Assembly: GCA_002729275.1 (NCBI GenBank)
Contig: PBTP01000111.1
Span: 8,797-16,941, forward strand
Direction of reading: 5' to 3'
DNA from: Roseibacillus sp.
GTDB taxonomy: Bacteria > Verrucomicrobiota > Verrucomicrobiia > Verrucomicrobiales > Akkermansiaceae
DNA length: 8,145 nucleotides
The position numbers were made by a program, and so were the translations under genes. Numbering within the stretch: the first letter of the stretch is position 1; each line of letters begins with the position of its first letter. Below the pieces are notes generated by a model. The model was not told the DNA's origin, searched no databases, and was given only the letters and a program-made list of their open reading frames with translations. Shown in pieces: positions 5,293 to 8,145 of this stretch.

Positions 5293-7331
5293 AGCTAAGA
5301 CTATGGTTTTTCCGGCTAGTTCTCCAGGGCGCCTTGCTGCTGGGGTCAGGTTTTGCCCTGGGGTCGGCTGATCCGGGGGAGGCGGCTCTTAACTTCATGA
5401 CAAGCCTCCGCGACGAACGGCGGGCTCCGAATGAACTTTTGGAAGGCAGTGTCTTATCCCGCTACACCGGGGTCATTCGCCGGTCGGTAATCTCTCAGCG
5501 GTTGGCGCTTCTTGGCCGCTATCTTCGGGATAATCGCTACGACCTCATCGTCTCCAGTGAAAAGCGGGATGGCGACCTTGCGGCTGTCATCATCAATGCG
5601 GTAAGCAGTCAGGACCCGCTGGAGGTTGATGTCTTCGGTCTGGGATTGCGCGAAAGAGGCGCTGATGGTTGGGCGGTTGCGCCGGTTCCCGGGAGCTTTG
5701 ATAATGTTGATCTTGGCTATGACCAGGTTCTTGAGAAACGAGCTGACGCTCTTGAGTCCTGGATGGGCGAGGAGAGGCTGGTTAAGTTGCGCGCTCTTGA
5801 AGACGAGGTCCTCGCAGGTCTGCAAGCACGCATGAGCATTGCAGAGCCATCGGCATTGGCGGCCGCGGCCAACCCCCGGGAGCTCGTGAAGGCATTCACG
5901 GAGGCATGCCAGAGGGGTGATCTGCCAGCAGCGATGGTCCTGCTCGGCCAGTTTGGGGGAGATCTCACGGAGGAAGAACGGCGCTTGCAGCGGGTCATGT
6001 CCCTTGGCTTAAAGGGCCTCGATAGCCGGGGATACTGGCACTTTCTGACAAGGAGTGATGTGGTTCGGGTCGTGGTGCAGGAGGAGGGAGGCGATGATCT
6101 GGATGCTGAGGTTTCTCTCCTCATTTTTGACCCCCGTCGTGGAAGGCCCGTCAGTCTCATACGTTTTGTTCTATTATACGTTGGGAATCGATGGACTATA
6201 GAGCTTCCCAGCGGACTACGCCTTTCAGACGAAAGCCGTGAGACTTTCCGCAGGGCGCTTCTTCGCGATCAGGATTATGACGAGGATGATGCTCTGAGAA
6301 ACAGGTTTGAGAAGGAATTCGAGGATCAAAATGAACCGCTCAGGCCTGCCACAATCAAGGAGGCGGCGGAGAAGGTAGAGCAAGTGCTACAAGAGGGATC
6401 GCTGAGAGATTTTCTGCGCTTCGCCCATCGCAGTCCGAACCTTTCTGAATTAGAGAGACGTGCGGCTTACCGATATCTCGGTGCATTCTGGAACCAGTTT
6501 CATCAGGATGCGAAAGCTGCCTCTGATGGAAGGCTGCTGGATGTGATTGAGCATGAAGGTGCCGGAGCCCTTGTTTTCCAGCTCGTATCTACTGCGCAGG
6601 ACGAACATCTGGAGATCAACCCACTGATCCTTATGCGGAACAAGCAGGGCTGGTCAGTAGCGCCGGGGGTGACCACGGACGGGAATTTTGCAGAATTGGA
6701 CGAGGTTCGTCAGGAGCAGCAGGCCGAAGTGCTACGCCGTTTCGAGAATCAGCGTGAGGAGTTGACGAAGAGGGCAACTGCTGACCTCCGGAGCCGCTTT
6801 GGGAAAGCTACTCCGCTGGAAGATGGCTTGGTAAGTGGGGAAGAAGCAGGTGCACTGGTTCGTAAGTTTCGGAATCTGATACGGCAAGGAAAGCTCATGG
6901 AGCTGTTCTCCTGTGGGGCACTGCTTGATTCTGACGATGGCATGTGGGAGGCCTTGAATGCGATGAGTTATGAGTATCGCGGAGCGAGGCGCTCAGTCGC
7001 ACTCGATCATCAGGTCCACGTGCAGTCGGGGAAAAGCTGGGCGGCAGTCAGCCTCCGTGTTTCTTCCGGGTCAGGAAGTAGCCCGAGTTATCCTATGTAT
7101 CTAGTGGTCGCCACCGCCGAAGGTCCCCGTATCGTGGTAGATGTGAGCTTGCGTCTTGCAACAAATAAGGGTCGCGAAGTCCTGAATGAGCGTGTTTGGG
7201 AACGTATTGAGGTCTTCCTTGAGGAAGAGGAGAGCGCTCTTGTGCGATCGCTTTTTGAGGGACATGTTGAACGGAGTAAGACTGACCTGGACGCATGGAT
7301 GAAGAGCAACACGATGGATCAGGGGCCCTGA
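5289..7331 (+). CDS. Exported four-unit repeat protein of unknown function
   Basis: A 680-residue protein with an N-terminal signal peptide: basic MKLR, hydrophobic core to about residue 24, and a plausible cut after GSA at 27. It therefore probably acts in the periplasm or outside. No known enzyme motif was recognised. The mature part reads as four diverged units of about 160 residues, starting near 28, 196, 355 and 515. Each opens with an amphipathic helix (PGEAALNFMTSL, PRELVKAFTEAC, TIKEAAEKVEQVL, GEEAGALVRKFRNL). Each then passes through beta-like stretches, the first three ending in a Trp strand (GWAVAPV 127-133, RWTIELP 301-307, GWSVAPG 454-460), the fourth in RIVVDVS (614-620). Each closes with a long charged helix. 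This layout resembles tandem NTF2/DUF4878-like domains, but that is inference. The GTG start is set by the signal peptide; only AGGA (5282-5285) precedes it closely. It overlaps the peptidase by GTGA and the MoxR gene by 37 bp. Confidence 0.85.
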   Translation: MKLRLWFFRLVLQGALLLGSGFALGSADPGEAALNFMTSLRDERRAPNELLEGSVLSRYTGVIRRSVISQRLALLGRYLRDNRYDLIVSSEKRDGDLAAVIINAVSSQDPLEVDVFGLGLRERGADGWAVAPVPGSFDNVDLGYDQVLEKRADALESWMGEERLVKLRALEDEVLAGLQARMSIAEPSALAAAANPRELVKAFTEACQRGDLPAAMVLLGQFGGDLTEEERRLQRVMSLGLKGLDSRGYWHFLTRSDVVRVVVQEEGGDDLDAEVSLLIFDPRRGRPVSLIRFVLLYVGNRWTIELPSGLRLSDESRETFRRALLRDQDYDEDDALRNRFEKEFEDQNEPLRPATIKEAAEKVEQVLQEGSLRDFLRFAHRSPNLSELERRAAYRYLGAFWNQFHQDAKAASDGRLLDVIEHEGAGALVFQLVSTAQDEHLEINPLILMRNKQGWSVAPGVTTDGNFAELDEVRQEQQAEVLRRFENQREELTKRATADLRSRFGKATPLEDGLVSGEEAGALVRKFRNLIRQGKLMELFSCGALLDSDDGMWEALNAMSYEYRGARRSVALDHQVHVQSGKSWAAVSLRVSSGSGSSPSYPMYLVVATAEGPRIVVDVSLRLATNKGREVLNERVWERIEVFLEEEESALVRSLFEGHVERSKTDLDAWMKSNTMDQGP

Positions 7332-8145
7332 TCCGGTTTGGTTTCGAGCAGGCCTTTAACGCGGCTCGCCGGCTGGAGGAGTCTGTTGGGGGGGTTGTGG
7401 TAGGGCAGGGTCCTGTGGTACGGAGAGTATTGGCGTGCCTTGTTTCGGGGGGGCATCTTCTTCTTGAGGACTTTCCAGGAACCGGGAAAACCACTCTCGC
7501 CAAGGCGGTAGCAGCCTCGGTGGGAGAAGCAGAGTTTTCACGGATTCAGTTCACTCCTGACCTACTCCCTTCCGATGTGCTCGGGGTCTCCGTGTATGAC
7601 CAGAAAATCGGGGAATTTCGTTTCATGCCTGGTCCTGTATTCACGGATATTCTGCTCGCGGATGAAATTAACAGGGCGTCCCCTCGTACGCAGAGTGCGC
7701 TTCTGGAGGCAATGGCGGAGGGTCAGGCCACTGTTGACGGGAAGCAGTATAAAATGGATGGGCTATTTTTTGTGGTGGCCACCCAGAATCCGGTGGAGTT
7801 TCGAGGCACGTATCCCCTGCCAGAGGCTCAAATGGACCGATTTACGATGCAGTGCGCGCTCGGTTACGTCAGTGCCCCTGAGGAGGTGGCGATTATGTCC
7901 AGTCAGACACACGACCACCCTCTGGATCGCCACGAGGCAGTGTTGACCAGAAAAGAGTTGTTGGAACTTGTTTCTGCTGCCCGTGAGGTTCGAATTACCG
8001 ATGAGATGAAGGAGTATATAGTTGCTCTGGTTTCTGCGACCCGCGGATGCAAGGAGGTGCGGCTCGCTGCGAGCCCTCGGGCCTCCCTGGCCCTTATGCG
8101 AGTCTCGCAGGCACTCTCTCTCTTTGAGGGTCGTGATTTTGTTGT
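7295..8145 (+). CDS. MoxR-family AAA+ ATPase, 3' partial
   Basis: A cytoplasmic AAA+ ATPase of the MoxR/RavA branch, cut by the right edge after about 283 of the usual ~310-340 residues. MoxR proteins act as chaperone-like ATPases that help mature or activate partner proteins, often VWA/DUF58 proteins encoded next door. Visible: an N-terminal helix with VVVGQ (the family's usual V.GQ); Walker A EDFPGTGKTT (58-67) with Lys65; FMPGPVFTDILLADEINRASP with Walker B Asp123/Glu124 (counted from ATG 7295); sensor 1 Asn165 in ATQNPVE; the MoxR-typical TYPLPEAQMDRF with Arg182; and sensor 2 Arg262 in ASPRAS. The frame was read directly from the sequence. The start is ATG 7295, the only ATG giving a complete N-terminus. 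It overlaps the preceding gene by 37 bp and has no good ribosome binding site (GGAG at 7273-7276 is too far), so coupling to upstream translation is likely. Confidence 0.93.
   Translation, partial: MDEEQHDGSGALIRFGFEQAFNAARRLEESVGGVVVGQGPVVRRVLACLVSGGHLLLEDFPGTGKTTLAKAVAASVGEAEFSRIQFTPDLLPSDVLGVSVYDQKIGEFRFMPGPVFTDILLADEINRASPRTQSALLEAMAEGQATVDGKQYKMDGLFFVVATQNPVEFRGTYPLPEAQMDRFTMQCALGYVSAPEEVAIMSSQTHDHPLDRHEAVLTRKELLELVSAAREVRITDEMKEYIVALVSATRGCKEVRLAASPRASLALMRVSQALSLFEGRDFV

Noticed and set aside
7575..7946. 123-residue plus-strand open frame inside the MoxR gene
   Set aside because: It lies in another frame of strongly conserved MoxR ATPase motifs and shows no domain of its own.

Overview
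The window carries seven protein-coding genes, all on the + strand and tightly packed. Most junctions overlap (14 bp, ATGA, GTGA and 37 bp), and the only clear gaps are about 55 bp at 1648-1702 and about 98 bp at 4112-4209. No rRNA, tRNA, CRISPR array, insertion sequence or attachment site was seen. Composition is moderately GC-rich by eye. A MurJ-type lipid II flippase, exported proteins and frequent GTG/TTG starts point to a bacterium with an envelope. The gene mix would suit a Gram-negative of the PVC/Verrucomicrobiota type, but this is a guess from overall character and no marker gene settles it.

Layout: (i) 1-1647, an open frame whose C-terminal ~405 residues are clearly MurJ transmembrane segments 4-14. 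The expected MurJ N-terminus (TM1-3) is replaced by ~140 residues of soluble, unrecognised sequence running off the left edge. (ii) 1703-2338, a small membrane-anchored helical protein of unknown function. (iii) 2325-3263 and 3260-4111, an ATPase and an ABC-2-type permease that together form a two-gene ABC exporter. (iv) 4210-5292, an M42-family metallo-aminopeptidase with all metal ligands and the catalytic Glu present. (v) 5289-7331, a 680-residue exported protein that reads as four diverged ~160-residue units. (vi) 7295-8145, the first ~283 residues of a MoxR-type AAA+ ATPase, cut by the right edge.

How they might work together: the ABC pair is evidently one transporter, and the anchored protein before it overlaps it and may be co-translated with it. 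The peptidase, the four-unit exported protein and the MoxR ATPase are chained by overlaps. MoxR ATPases usually open clusters with DUF58/VWA/transglutaminase partners, so the exported protein may be an extra member of such a cluster that begins here. That grouping is inference from spacing only.

Most worth checking are the abrupt MurJ junction near base 420, which may be an assembly chimera, a real fusion or a domain inserted in the TM3-TM4 loop; the four-unit architecture of the 680-residue protein; and two tiny upstream ORFs placed as if to couple translation into the genes that follow. No complete, clearly new system can be demonstrated from this window alone.
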